64,000 bases of DNA from Rehmannia glutinosa (taxonomy: Eukaryota; Streptophyta; Magnoliopsida; Lamiales; Orobanchaceae): contig CM071928.1 in assembly GCA_016081115.2 (NCBI GenBank), positions 59,217,950-59,281,949 on the forward strand, read 5' to 3'. Every line of letters begins with the position of its first letter. Within the stretch, counting starts at the first letter, position 1. Below the pieces are notes generated by a model. That model did no database searches and was not told where the DNA came from. It saw nothing but the letters and a program-made list of their open reading frames with translations. Both the position numbers and the translations under genes were made by a program. Below are positions 36,181-48,728 of the stretch, piece by piece.

Positions 36181-37560
36181 CAACCAACAAGCCATGTGAC
36201 GGAGGACAAGTCGGTTCCAATAGACTTGTCGGAGCTCGATCTCTCGTCATTGTGTTTGAAGCCAATATGGTGGATAACCCAAGGAATGGTGGATAGATCT
36301 CGGGGGTCGCTCGTCACATTTGTGCGAAAAGGAGATGTTCTCTACTACACTCCGATCAATGGAAGAAAATTGTTCATGGGAAACTCTTCGACTTCCAACA
36401 TCATTGGGCTTGGAAAAGTGGTGCTCAAGATGACTTCCGGGAAGGAGCTTACGCTTGTGAATGTGATGCATGTCCGGGCATCCGCAAGAATTTGGTTTCC
36501 GGTCCTTTGCTTAGCAAGGCGGATTTAGGCTAGTGTTTGAGTCCGACAAGTTTGTAATGACCAAGAATGGTCGGTTTTTATGTAAAGGCTACCTTGATAA
36601 GGGCACATTTAAAATGAGTGTAATGTCATTTTCCGCCAAGAGGCGAAGAATAAAACGTTACTTGTTTACTTGTTGGATTGTTCTAATTTATGGCATGATA
36701 GATTAGGACACGTAAACTTCAACACGATTAAAAGGTTAGTGAATCGGAATTAATACCTCGTTTAAAACCGATTCACAAGACAAGTCAAATTTGTGTTGAA
36801 GCAAAATTGGCCAAGGCACCATTTCATTCGATAACGAGAAGTACCAAACCACTCGAGTTAATTCATACGGATGTGTGTGATTTAAAACTTGTGCAAACTC
36901 GAGGTGGGAAAAAGTACTTCATAACGTTTATAGATGATTGCACAAGATATTTTTATGTATATCTTTTGAAAAGCAAAGATGAAGCTTTAGTAGCTTTTAA
37001 AACTTATAAGAATGAAGTTGAAAATCAGCCTTAATCGAAAATTAAGATGATTCGAAGTGATAGAGGCGGAGAGTATGTTGCTCCGTTTGAGGAATTTTGC
37101 TCGGAAGCGGGTATAATTCATCAAACGACCGCACCTTACTCACCTCAATCAAATGGTGTTGCGAACGCAAAAATCGTACTCTTAAGGAGATGATGAATGC
37201 GATGTTGATAAGTTAAACTTACCCCAAAACTTGTGGGGGAAGCCATACTTTCTGCGAACTACATTCTTAATAAGATCCCACACAAAGGTAAAAATGAAAC
37301 TCCATATGAGTTATGGAAGGGGCGTAAACCATCATACAAATACCTCAAAGTGTGGGGTGTTTGGCTAAAATCGAAGTACTAAGCCGAAACAAGTTAGAAT
37401 CGGTCCGAAGACGATCGATTGTGCTTTCATTGGATATCTAACAATAGTAGTGCATATCGCTTTTTTAGTGCACAAGTCGGCTATTCTGATATAAATGAAG
37501 GTATGATCATTGAATCAAGGAATGTTGTATTCTTCGAGAATATTTTTCCGAACAAAGAAG
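36181..37560 (+). pseudogene. Copia B protease and integrase, frameshifted
   Basis: Protease with a WWID start at about 36270 and GLGKVVLKMTSGKELTLVNVMHV at 36405-36475. Gag pre-integrase LWHDRLGHVNFNTIKRLV at 36690-36740. The integrase core reads HTDVCDLK, then FITFIDDCTRYFYVYLLKSKDEA (36860-36990), IRSDRGGEYVAPFEEFC (37050-37105) and PYSPQSNGVAN (37137-37168). The catalytic Glu expected after NGV is replaced by NAK in the frame read here. Confidence 0.85.
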
Positions 37561-39230
37561 CGGAAAGAAGAAAGTTCGAGTAAACGGACTTATGAAACTA
37601 CAAGGTTACCTCAAAGTGATGATGAAGAGGAACTGAGACGATAAAAAAAGGACAAAAGTAGCTAAGTCTTTTGGTCTGATTTTCTAACTTATATGTTAGA
37701 AAAGCGAACCACGAACTATTCAAGAAGCATTGTCTAGTCGAAGCTCCTCTGCGGAAAGAAGCTATCAATAATGAGATAGATTCCATCATGCAAAATCACA
37801 CTTGGGAGTTGGTTGATCTCCCACCGGGTTGCAAACCTTTGGGATGCAAGTGGATCCTTAAAAGGAAGTATAAAGCGAGATGGATCTATTGACAAGTATA
37901 AAGCCCGATTGGTAGCTAAAGGGTTTAGACAAAAGGAGGATATGACTTCTTTGATACATATTCTCTGTCACGAGGATTACGTCCATTCGTATTCTCATTG
38001 CTATTGCGGCTTTGCATAACCTTGAGATACATCAAATGGGCGTTAAGACCGCCTTCTTGAATGGTGAGCTTGAAGAGGAGATTTATATGGAACAACCCGA
38101 GGGGTGCGTTGCACCGGTCAAGAGCGAAAGGTGTGTAAACTTGTAAAGTCACTTTATGGACTAAAACAAGCACCTAAGCAATGGCACGAAAAGTTTGACT
38201 CGACTATGAAGTCAAGCGGTTTCAAGATCAACGAATGTGACAAGTGTGTCTACATTAAAGGTACTACAAATGATTACATCATAGTATGCCTTTATGTGGA
38301 TGATATGTTGATTATGGGTAGTAGTCATGATTTAATCATGAATACTAAGAACATGTTGAAGAAGAACTTTGACATGAAGGATATGAGATTATCGATGTTA
38401 TTTTAGGGATTAAAATCTCAGAACTTGAGATGGAATTGTCTTGTCACAGTCCCATTATGTCGAAAGCATACTCGGAAGGTTTAATGCTTTTGATAGCGCT
38501 CACTAAGACACTGTAGATCTAAGTCTACACTTGGCCAAGAATAGAGCGAACCAGTTTCTCAATTTGGAATATGCAAGAGGTAATTGGCGGTCGATGTACT
38601 TAACGAATTGTACACGTCCGGACATTGCATATTCCGTGAGTAAACTAAGTAGGTTCACAAGTAACCCGATGCGGATCACCGGAAAGCCGTGACAAGGGTG
38701 CTTTGATATTTAAAGTATACCATGAACTATGGAATACTTTATACGAGATATCCAGCCCAGTATTAGAAGGATCTTTGTGATGCCAATGGATATCGAGACA
38801 CAAAAGACTCCAAGTCCACAAGTGGATTTGTTTTCACAATAGGCGGAGGAGCGGTGTCGTGGAAGTCTTCTAGCGACGTGCATAGCTCGATCCACTATGG
38901 AATCCGAGTTCATTGCTTTGGATAAAGGCCGGAGAAGAAAGCAGAATGGCTTAGAAACTTCTTAGAGGATATTTCTTGTTGGAATAAGCACGTGCTGTGT
39001 TATGATACACTATGATAGTCAATCATCAATTGGAAGGGCACAAAGCGGTATGTATAATGGTAAGTCTAGACATATATGTCGGAGACACAATACCATTGAC
39101 GATTGATTTCGAATGGGGTTATTTATGTTGACTACGTGAAGTCAAAGGAAAACCTTGCGGATCCGCTTACAAAAGGCATAAATCGAGATCAAGCTGTATA
39201 AACTGTTAAGGGGAATAGGTTTAAAATCCA
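37561..39230 (+). pseudogene. Copia B reverse transcriptase and RNase H, frameshifted
   Basis: RT starts with GCKWILKRKYK, DKYKARLVAKGFRQKE (about 37890-37940) and continues with FLNGELEEEIYMEQPEG, KLVKSLYGLKQAPKQWHEKFD and the catalytic CLYVDDMLIMGSS (38288-38325). RNase H shows TRPDIAYSVSKLSRFTS (about 38615-38665), GYRDTKDSKSTSGFVF (38790-38835) and WKSSS. Frame changes are spread along the domain. Confidence 0.87.
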
Positions 39231-39773
39231 CAACTTAAAGAATGTTCATAGCGGTAACTTGACCTTGTGAATTGGAGATCCCAAGACCTTGGTTCAATGG
39301 GACAACTAAGTTATGAATGTTCAATTTGAACACTTGGAAAATGTGTTAGCTCATTCTCAATACATCCAAGTGTATGTAAACCTGTGAATGTGGTGAGGTT
39401 AAGTTTAAGACTTTTAATGATTCCTATCTTAGAAAGGTGGAGTATGGCGGATACTCTTCAATAGGAGATCACCTATATAAGTGAGAAGTAATGGCCGTTT
39501 CGAAAAAAAACACTTATGAATCTAAGCTATGGTCCAGTGAAATGGACACAACGTGAGAACAACAAGTGTTAGAGTTGTTATTGTGTAAAATCTTGTTGTC
39601 TTGGTTTACACAAACGGTGAGTAGTTCAAGCATCGCGTCACTAAGCGACCGATAAATCCGATAGTATTTTACTAAGGAAGGTTCAAAGCCACAAGCTACC
39701 TATCCTCGATGCGATAACGATTCACCGATACTTTCAAGCGAATCTGCATACACACATGCATTAATTTCATTCA

Positions 39774-39782
39774 TGTGGGGAT
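39774..39782 (+). other. Copia B polypurine tract
   Basis: A GTGGGGAT tract directly upstream of the 3' LTR start TGTTGG. Confidence 0.75.
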
Positions 39783-40912
39783 TGTTGGAATTGGTCTTTG
39801 AGAAATTGGGTGTTGACCCGATTTTGACCAATTAATTAAGTGGTTTCCATTTGTGAAAAATGGAATTAAATTATTTGTAAAAATGCTACTAAGAGAGTAG
39901 ATGAGAATAGAATTTGGAATTTCTTAAAACCGATTCCGGGTGAATGAGAAATTAATGCTAGAAGTTAGCCACTTAATACAAATAAATGGTATGGAAAATG
40001 GAAAATGTGGGGGAGGAGAGATGCTCCATCCCACATAGGAAAAATGAGGCAAAGTTGCACACTTTATTTATCCCAAGTTGGACATATGGGTTTGGGCCCT
40101 TGGGGGCACCCAAGTTTTTAAAGGGGAGAGGACCTACATGCTTGTGGGTTTGGTTCAAAAACACACGCTACCGCGCCACTGCCGCCCGCTCGGCTCGGCT
40201 CGGCCCGGCCCCAGTCCGGTCGTGGGTCGCGGCCATGGGCACAGGCGTAGCTTGGGCTTGGGCTTCAAGGCCTTATTCTTTTGGACCAAAAACCTTTAAA
40301 ATAATTAATTAATTAATTTTTGTAATTAATTAAATAGATTTAATTAATTTTCGTAATTAATTAAAAGAGTTCAAGCGAGAAAAAGGTTCGGCCCAAGCAC
40401 GGGGAGCACGACCCATGCGGTCGGGTCGTGCTACTGCCCGAGATTTCGAGCCGATGCTTGCGGGCGGAGTGCACGGCCCGTTAAATCTGGTCGTGCGCCA
40501 TGCCGAACGTTGGAGCACCAGCGCGTGGCGGCGCACCGTGCGTGCAGTGCGTGCTCCCCTGCTAGCAGTGTGTCATTCGATGCAAAAGGTATCTTTTTCG
40601 AGCCAAAAGACGTGTTCTTTCCATACGGGGCGTCTAAGGCCTATAATAGTCGATCCCGGTATTTGAAAAACACACGAAATCAATCGAGATAACATAAAAT
40701 CGAGCATTGTATTTTGCATATTGCCCATTTTTTCCTTTGTAGCTTGAAAGTCGAGAAAAACACTTCATGTTCGTTGTATTGGTTTTTGCAAGTCTTTGCT
40801 AAACCAGAATAGTAAGTCGTTGTATCTTAGGCGAGTGCGAGCGGGTGCTTAGCATATACGGGCGTTTTCGTCTTGCGGAGACGATTCAAAATCGGCCTCG
40901 ACTTAAACCAAC
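39783..40912 (+). repeat. Copia B 3' LTR, first segment
   Basis: Matches 34332-35288 of the 5' LTR up to CGACTTAAACCA, where the gypsy element begins. The last 62 bp of the LTR are found at 52535-52596. Confidence 0.9.
40907..40912 (+). other. Target-site duplication, left copy (gypsy)
   Basis: ACCAAC, compared with ACCAC on the right at 52535-52539 and in the undisturbed 5' LTR of copia B. One extra A is present. Confidence 0.7.
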
Positions 40913-42374
40913 TGTTAAGTTGGTATTTTACCAATTAATTGAGTATTTTAGATTAGAATTTGGTTTTATTTTGGGTGTTTTTAGAGTCGTTAGAGTTCAA
41001 TTTATTTCAATTAGTGTCGATGAAGAGTCAATCTGATTTGGTAGCCAAGAAATGAAGAAAACAATGAAAAACGGCGCGAGAAAAGAAGAAATCGCGCTTG
41101 AAGAAGAAAAAAAATCGCATTTTGCCTAAGGGCCGGCGGGCGGGCGCTGCAGCCCGTGCCAGAAGCCACCGAGGTTGCGCGGATGCATGTGGCGCTAGCT
41201 TAGCGCCCGCCTTGTGCATGCAGCCTTAGGGCGAAAGTGCGGATTGGATGCATGTGGCGCTGCAGCTGCCAACGCCCAACGCAGCTAACGATGCACAGGC
41301 GGGAGAGTTGGCGATGCGGGTGGCGGCTACGATGCCCAACGCCCCGGCCTTCTACGCCGGGCGGTAAGTTGTCGTGAAGTTTTGGGAGCCGCGGCGCCGG
41401 GGCGGAATTTCCCGAGGCTCACCTACCCCTTTCTTAGATTTTTGTGGACTATAAATACTAGCCTTGGGGCTTGAAATTAGGGATCTTGGAACCACTTGGG
41501 AAGACAAGAAAAACAACTACGAGACAAGAAAGAAGGATTGGGGCATCTTGAGAAGAATTTGGAGAAAAAGATTGGAGGCTTCTATCATCTAGAAATAGAA
41601 GAAGATCCTCAACTCTTGTTCTTATTTTGTTGCTTTCTTCATATCTTGTAAGATGTATTGTTGTATTTTCATGGATTCATTTTCTTTAGTCATGAGCTAA
41701 ACTCTATAATTCTAGAGGAATGATGTAATCTATGTTTGAACTTATGTTTTGAGATTGTGGTTTGTCAATCTAGATCTATCAATTTATTTGTGCTATTTGG
41801 ATCTATTGCTTCTAAATTACTTGATCAATAATTTAGATTGTTTGGTGTATTTGATTTGACACTTGAGAAAGGTAATTGAATACATGACCTTGGAATAGCA
41901 TAACCTAGGATTTCATAGAATTGAGAGATTTGTGAATCCTTTGAAGTCATTTATCAAGATTCATAGCTTTTATTGAGATTTTAATTGGTGAATTTTATAG
42001 AGATATTGATTTCCCAATTGAATCTAAAATCATTTGGCACTTGAGAGAGGGAATGATTATTGTAGAAATCTTGACTTATAAATTGGTAATTGATGATTGA
42101 TAAACCATATTGACAACATAAGGGATAACTAGATTCACCATACCTCTAGAATTCATTTAATCATTTGGATAAACTCATTGTTTCATATTCTTGATTTATT
42201 TTTAGTATTTTTAGTATAATCAACTCCATCATATATTGAATTTCTAAATTAAGTTGAACTACTATATTATAGTACTTAGCAATAATTCGATAATTATTCC
42301 TGTGGATTCGACAACCTTACTACTCTATATTAAAACTTGACACCGTAGACTTGCGGTTAGAAAAATCTCTAACA
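40913..42374 (+). repeat. Gypsy 5' LTR
   Basis: 1462 bp. A TATAAATAC box is at about 41451-41459. The GC-rich segment 41120-41410 diverges strongly from the other LTR, while the rest is nearly identical. Confidence 0.92.
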
Positions 42375-42380
42375 AGTTTT

Positions 42381-42395
42381 TGGCGCGTTCTTGGG
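42381..42395 (+). other. Gypsy primer-binding site
   Basis: TGGCGCGTTCTTGGG six bases after the 5' LTR. Plant Athila/Tat elements carry TGGCGCCGTTGCCGGGG here, so this copy is altered. Confidence 0.65.
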
Positions 42396-42499
42396 AATAA
42401 TTTATCTTATTTGCGCTAATATTATTACTTTGTAGTTTTACTTTAATTTAGATTGGTTCTTGTTACAATAGGGTCATTGTCATTTTTGTGTTTTCTTGT

Positions 42500-44300
42500 T
42501 GATGCAAAAAAATAAAAGTGCTAATTTAATCTTATTTGATCCAGAAATTGAAAGAACGCTTGAAAGATTAGAGCGCACGAAAAATCGAATTCACAAAAAT
42601 GGCGAGGAATCGGTGATGATGAAGAACGTGTACTGTTATTGCACCACGGAAAGGTCCATTCGAGACTATTTTCGACCAACCACAAATCAAAATTATTCGG
42701 GCATTGTTCACCAACCTATCAATGCGAATAATTTTGAATTAACCGGCCCTAATAAACATGGTGCAACAGAATCGGTTTGGGGGTAGTGCGTAGACGACCC
42801 AAATGCTCATCCGGCTATTTTTCTCGAGATATGTGACACTATCAAAATGAATGGGGTTCCCGATGAAGCTATTCGGTTGAGGTTATTTCCGTTTTCACTT
42901 CGTGATAAAGCTAGACAATGGCTTCAAACCTTCCCACCGGAAGTATCACTAATTGGAATGATCTCACTTGAAAAATTCATGGCAAAATTCTTTCCACCTA
43001 GCAAGACACTTCAACGAAAAGTGAGATTGCTCAATTTCATCAACTCGACTTTGAGCCACTCTACGAAGCTTGGGAGCGATTCAAAGAATTATTGAGGAGG
43101 TATGCGGGTTGGCAAAAGTTCATATTTTTACAATGGTATGAATGGGCATTCGAGAACTATTATAGATCTTTGCGGCGGGAGGTACATTGATGGCTAAAAC
43201 TCCAAGTGAAGCCATGCTTTTACTAGAAGAAATGGCTGCCAATAGTTATCAATGGCCTTCTCGAAAGATCTACGCCAAGAAACGTTGCGGTGTTCTTGAA
43301 CTTGATACTATGTTCGCATTGGCCTCTCAAATTTCCGCCTTATCAAAGCAAATTGCTACTCTAAATTCGGGTGGAAAACAACAACCAGGAGGCGATCATG
43401 GAGATAAGTCAAGAAATTGCGAATCCCGATCACGGAACAAGCGAATTATGTGAACAATCGGGTTTCAACAATAGAGGGAATCAATTGCCGACGCATTATC
43501 ATCCGGACTTCGCAATCATGAAAATTTCTCGTATAGCAATACGAGAAATGTGTTGCAACCACCTCAGGGATATCGAGAATCAAGCAAATGCAGTACACAC
43601 GTGGGAGAACAAAAGCCGTCTTTGGATGAATTACTTAGTTCATTCCTTGTAGAATCAAGAGCAAGGATGAACAAGGCCGATTCTAACATAGAAAATTTGG
43701 GCTCAAAGGTTACAACAATTGAAAGCCATCTCAAATCTTTGGGGACACATGTGGGTCAATTGGCCACTGACTATTAATTCACAACAGAAAATTGATACGT
43801 TTCCAAGTAACACCAAGGTGAACCCACGTGAGCATTGCAAAGCCATTAAGTTGAGAAGTGGAATGGAATATGATGAACCAAAGATGCCTACTCACGCCAC
43901 CAATGAACCAGAAGCAAGCTCTGAAACACTCCACAATGAAGAGGGCATTGATAAGCAATCAGAAAATGCAAAAACTGAGGTAAAACCAATTTCCAATTCG
44001 ATAATGTGTTACCAAATTCTCTTCCTTTTCACAGAGAGATTTCGAAGAAAAAGTTGGGCGCTCAATTTTCCAAGTTTTTGGAAATATTCAAGAAAATTCA
44101 CATCAACATCCCTTTTGCCGATGCACTTGAGCAAATGCCAAACTATGCAAAATTCATGAAGGATGTGATGTCGAGAAAGAGAAGGTTGGAGGCATACGAG
44201 ACGGTCAATCTCACAGAAGAATGTAGCGCCATTTTGCAAAGAAAGCTACCACAAAAATTAAGAGATCCTGGGAGTTTCACTATCCTCTTGCACTATTGGT
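42500..44300 (+). pseudogene. Gypsy gag region, frameshifted
   Basis: Early residues EIERTLERLERTKNRIH and SIRDYFRPTTNQNYSGIVHQP are typical of Athila gag N-termini. The retrotransposon gag core is at 42847-43090: MNGVPDEAIRLRLFPFSLRDKARQWLQTFP and then FMAKFFPPSKTLQRK. Later parts are KTPSEAMLLLEEMAANSYQWPS, a region with coiled-coil look (ENLGSKVTTIESHLKSLGTHVGQLA) and IHINIPFADALEQMPNYAKFMKDVMSRKRRLE just before protease. At least six frame changes. Confidence 0.85.
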
Positions 44301-44917
44301 GATTCTTATTTTAATAAGGCTCTTTGTCATTTAGGTGCTAGCATTAATCTTATGCCGTTATCTTTTCGAAACTTGGCCTTGGAGAAATAACGCCGTCCAC
44401 CATCACATTGCAATTAGCCGATAGATCACTCACCTACCCAAGAGGAGTGATTGAAGATGTGTTGATCAAAGTGGATAAATTCATATTTCCGGCGGATTTT
44501 GTGGTGTTGGATATGGAAGAAGATCATGAAATGCCATTGATTCTTAGAAGATCTTTTCTAGCAGCGGGGCGAGCTCTAATTGACGTGCAACGAGGAGAGT
44601 TAACATTACGGGTAAATGATGATGAGGTACTCTTGTTTAACATTTATAAAGCAATGAAATTTCAAGAAGAACCTCACACATGTCATTTTATTGATATGAT
44701 CGAACAATGTGATCAAGCGGAAGTTATAAAACAAGATTTAAAAGATCCGTTAGAACATTGTTTGATTAATTCAATAATGAAATGTGATGAGGAAGATAGT
44801 GATGATATTGATTTGCTTGAGTTTATTCTTTCCCTTGAGGCTAATGAAATTATAAAAGAAAAACAAAAGGAAGCATTAGAAAATGCCAATATTGAAAATA
44901 TTCGAAAAGTACTTTAG
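44301..44917 (+). pseudogene. Gypsy aspartic protease region
   Basis: LGASINLMPLSF followed by TLQLADRSLTYPRGVIEDVLIKVDKFIFPADFVVLDMEEDHEMPLILRRSFLAAGRALIDVQRGELTLRVNDDEV is the retroviral-type protease of gypsy elements. The position of the catalytic Asp, normally CDLGAS, reads CHLGAS here. The downstream acidic linker runs to the stop at 44915-44917. Confidence 0.85.
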
Positions 44918-44989
44918 AACTAAAGGAACTTCCTAACATCTTCAATATGCATTTTTGGAAAAGATAAAACTTTCCGGTAATTGTTTACT

Positions 44990-46450
44990 GCTTCATTATC
45001 TTCACCTTTGAATTGGATAAGTTGTTGCGTGTGCTTCGTGATCATAAGTCGACTTTGGGTTGGTATATTTATGATTTGAAAGGTATAAGTCCTTCCATTG
45101 TAATGCACAAAATTTTAATGGAAGAATCTTATAAACCATCTATTGAGCACCAAAGACGACTTAATCCCACAATGAAAGAAGTTGTGAGAAATGAGGTTTT
45201 AAAGTGGCTAAAGGCGGTATCTTTTATGCCATTTCGATAGTTCATGGGTGAGTCCTATGCGGGTTCTTCCTAAAAAGGGAGGTATGACAGATTGTGAAAA
45301 ATGATAACAATGAATTAATTTCTACACGAACCGTCACGGGATGCGAGTATGTATTGATTATAGGAAATTGAATAAAGCTACTCGTAAGGATCATTTTCCC
45401 TCTCCCCTTTATTGATCAAATATTGGACGGAGTTGGCGGAGTTCACGAATACTATTGTTTTCTTGATGGCTATTCGGGTACAATCAAATCGTCATTGCCC
45501 CCGAGGATCAAGAAAAAGACCACTTTTACATGTCCATATGGTACTTTTGCATTTCGCGAGGATGCCATTTGGATTATGTAATGCACCCGCTACTTTTCGA
45601 GGTGTATGATGGCGATTTTTCATGGTATGGTTGAGGAAATCATGGAGATTTTTATAGACGATTTTTCTTTTTGGTACTTCTTTTGACCATTGTTTGCATA
45701 ACTTATCTCTGGTTTTGCAACGTTGTGAGAAAACTAATCTTGTACTTAATTGGAAAAAATGTCACTTTATGGTCAAAGAAGGGATTGTACTTGGGCATCG
45801 TATTTCTTGTACATGTTTGGAAGTTGACGGGCGAAAGTTGTGGCTATTGAAAAGCTACCCCACCTTCAAATGTGAAAGGCATAAGAAGCTTTTTAGGGCA
45901 TGCGGGGTTTTATAGGAGATTTATAAAAGATTTTTCAAAAATTGTTAAACCACTTTGTAATCTCCTTGAAAAAGATGCTATCTTTTGCTTTGATGAGTCT
46001 TGTTTGCGCATTTGAGCAGATAAAAAAGGCACTCGTTTCGGCTCTATTATGATAGTGCCATTGGACTCAACTATTTGAGCTTATGTGAGATGCAAGTGAT
46101 TATGCGATGGGTGCCGTTCTTGGTCGAGGCGAGGCAAAATTTTTAAAGCAATTTACTACGCAAGCGGGACCATGGACAACGCCCAACAAAACTACACCAC
46201 CACGAGAAAAAGAGATGTTGGCGGTAGTTTTTGCATTCGATAAATTCGAGCTTACTTGGTGGGTACAAAAGTGATTGTTTATACGGATCATGCGGCAATC
46301 CGATATCTTTTCTCCAAAAGGATGCAAAACCTCGGTTAATTCGATGGATTTTGCTCTTGCAAGAATTTGATATCGAGATTCGAGATAAAAAAGGAAGTGA
46401 AAATGTAGTTGCCGACCATCTATCCCGCCGAGCAACCGCACGAGGTAATT
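44990..46450 (+). pseudogene. Gypsy reverse transcriptase and RNase H, frameshifted
   Basis: RT opens with DHKSTLGWYIYDLKGISPSIVMHKI and QRRLNPTMKEVVRNEVLKWLKA (45045-45210). Then come VLPKKGG, CIDYRKLN, FLDGYSGYNQI, TTFTCPYGTFAFR and the GHAGFYRRFIKDFSK connection motif (45895-45945). RNase H: DNAQQNYTTTREKEMLAVVFAFDKFR (46170-46250), VIVYTDHAAIRYL, then the end VVADHLSR. The motif region of the YxDD site near 45640-45670 is shifted out of frame. Confidence 0.87.
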
Positions 46451-46479
46451 GAAAGCCCAATAAAAGAATCATTTCTGAT

Positions 46480-47785
46480 GAACAAATTATGCATGCCGAG
46501 ACATCATTACCTTGGTACGCAGATTTTGTTAATTACCTCGCGGGAGGAGTTTTGCCACGGACTTGACTTCACACCAAAAGAAAAATTCTACATGATGTTA
46601 AGTCTTATTTGTGGGATGATCTGTTCTTGTTCAAAACATGCGCTACCGACTCATCATTCGCCGTTGTGTTCCTAAGGAAGAAATTGGAGAGATTCTTCAA
46701 CATTGTCATCCCTCATCTTATGGGGACATTTCGAACCAACCCGAACAACCGCAAAGGTACTACAATCTGGTTTTTATTGGCCAACATTATTCAAGGATTG
46801 TTATGCTTTTGTGAAGACTTGTGATTGATGCCAAAGGGTTGGTAATATTTCATGGCGTCATAGCTTCCCTTGACAAATATAATGGAGGTGGAGTTGTTTG
46901 ATGTATGGGGTATTGACTTTATGGGGCCATTTCCGCGTCTATGGAAATTTGTACATTTTGCTTGCGGTTGATTACGTATCCAAGTGGGTTGAGGCGATTG
47001 CTACACCAACGAATGATGCTTTAGGTAGTACTCAAATTCTTGCACAAGCATATTTTCACCCGGTTTGGTACTCCTCGAGCTATTGTAAGTGATGAAGGTG
47101 CGCATTTTTGTAATAAATTATTTAATAACCTTCTTGCTAAATTTGGTGTGCGCCATAAAATTGCGCTTGGTTACCACCCGCAATCTAATGGCCAAGTCGA
47201 AATTTCTAATCGTGAAATGAAACAAATTCTTGAAAAAAGCGGTGAGTTTTAATCGAAAGGATTGAGCACAAAAAGCTCGATGATGCCTTGTGGGCTTATC
47301 GCACGGCTTATAAAACACCCATTGGTATGTCACCATATCGATTGGTGTTTGGTAAAACGTGCCATTTGCTTGCGTTGAACTTGAGCATCGAGCTTATTGG
47401 GCAATTAAGAAATTGAATTTTAACTTGAAAGAGGCCTAGGTGAAAACCGATTACTTCAATTAAACGAAATGGAAGAATTTAAATCAGAATCATATGAAAA
47501 TGCCAAATGTATAAAGAAAAACGAAAAATGGCATGATCAAATGATTTTGCAACGTGAATTCTTACCCGGACAACAGTGTTATTGTTCAATTCTCGATTGA
47601 AACTATTTCGAGAAAATCGAAATCACGATGGTCCCGCCATTTGTGGTCCCGGCCATTTGTGGTTGAACGAGTTGAGAGAAAGCGATGGGAATTCGTTCCA
47701 AGTAAATGGACAACGATTGAAACATTATTTCGGGAATGAAGCGAGGAAGGTTTTAAATCTTCCACTTGGTGATGAAAATTCTTAA
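46480..47785 (+). pseudogene. Gypsy integrase, frameshifted
   Basis: WYADFVNYLAGG (46515-46550) and YLWDDLFLFK precede the zinc domain. The core shows VWGIDFMGPFP, AVDYVSKWVEAIATPTND (46960-47020), SDEGAHFCNKLFNNLLAKFGVRHKIALGYHPQSNGQVEISNREMKQILEK (47090-47240) and a C-terminal FQVNGQRLKHYFGNEA. In the core the Asp, Asp and Glu positions are all visible though in different frames. Confidence 0.87.
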
Positions 47786-48728
47786 GCCCGAGTAGTTGAG
47801 TCCGTCTAACGACTATAAATTTAGCGCTTCTTGGGAGGCAACCCAAGTGATTTTCGTGTGATCGAATTTTTGTGTGATTTTATTTTATTTTTAGTTTGGT
47901 GTGTATTTATTTGAATTTTGGTGTGATTTTTGTGTGAATTAATTTGTGTGTGATTTTTAAATTTTTAGTTAGATTGTGATTTTAAATTTTAAATATATAT
48001 ATAAAAAATAAAAAAAAATTAGCGAAAGAATAAAAAATTGACTATGTAAGAAGACAGGCGACAATTGTTGCGAGGTGTCTTGTGGCGCTGCAGCATTGGT
48101 CTCTAAGTCTCTACTATGTTGCGCCCAGACCGATTGGGAGAATTAAAAGGCGATTGACCTTATTTTGTTTTGCAAACACAACACACCCAACCTCACACCC
48201 ATTTCCTCTTCTTCTAAAAAATCCCACCTAATTATTCATTTATACATCATTCAAGTGGGCAATTGAGCAACTTAATTATCATCTTCATCTTCTTCATCAA
48301 TTGGGTAAGTAAGCTTCAATTGTATATCAATTTTCTTCAAATTTTCTAGCCTAGGGTTGAAATGTGGGAATTTTCAGTATCATTATAATTTCGAATTTCT
48401 TGATAAATTGTGATGATATATGATTATATTGTGCTTGAATTGGTTGGTGTTGAAAAATGGGCATGAATTGAATTTCAAATTTGGTGTTCATCTCTTCTTT
48501 GCATATATGCCTACAAGGTGTTTGTTAAAATGTCTTAATGAAAAATATTACACCTAAGCATTTGATTATTGTCATCATTGTGTACTAAATGTTATTTGAT
48601 CATGAATTGATGACGAAGATGCATAATTCTTGAGTTATTGTAAAATTCCTAACCCCTAACTTCGTATTGTGCGTTCTATGTGTTATGTTGCTTGTGTCAT
48701 TTTCCAGGTGATTTTCAAATCAATTACA
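47786..48728 (+). other. Gypsy spacer after pol
   Basis: Non-coding, with GTGTGATTTT repeats at 47860-47960 and a T-rich 48180-48700. No gene. Confidence 0.6.
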
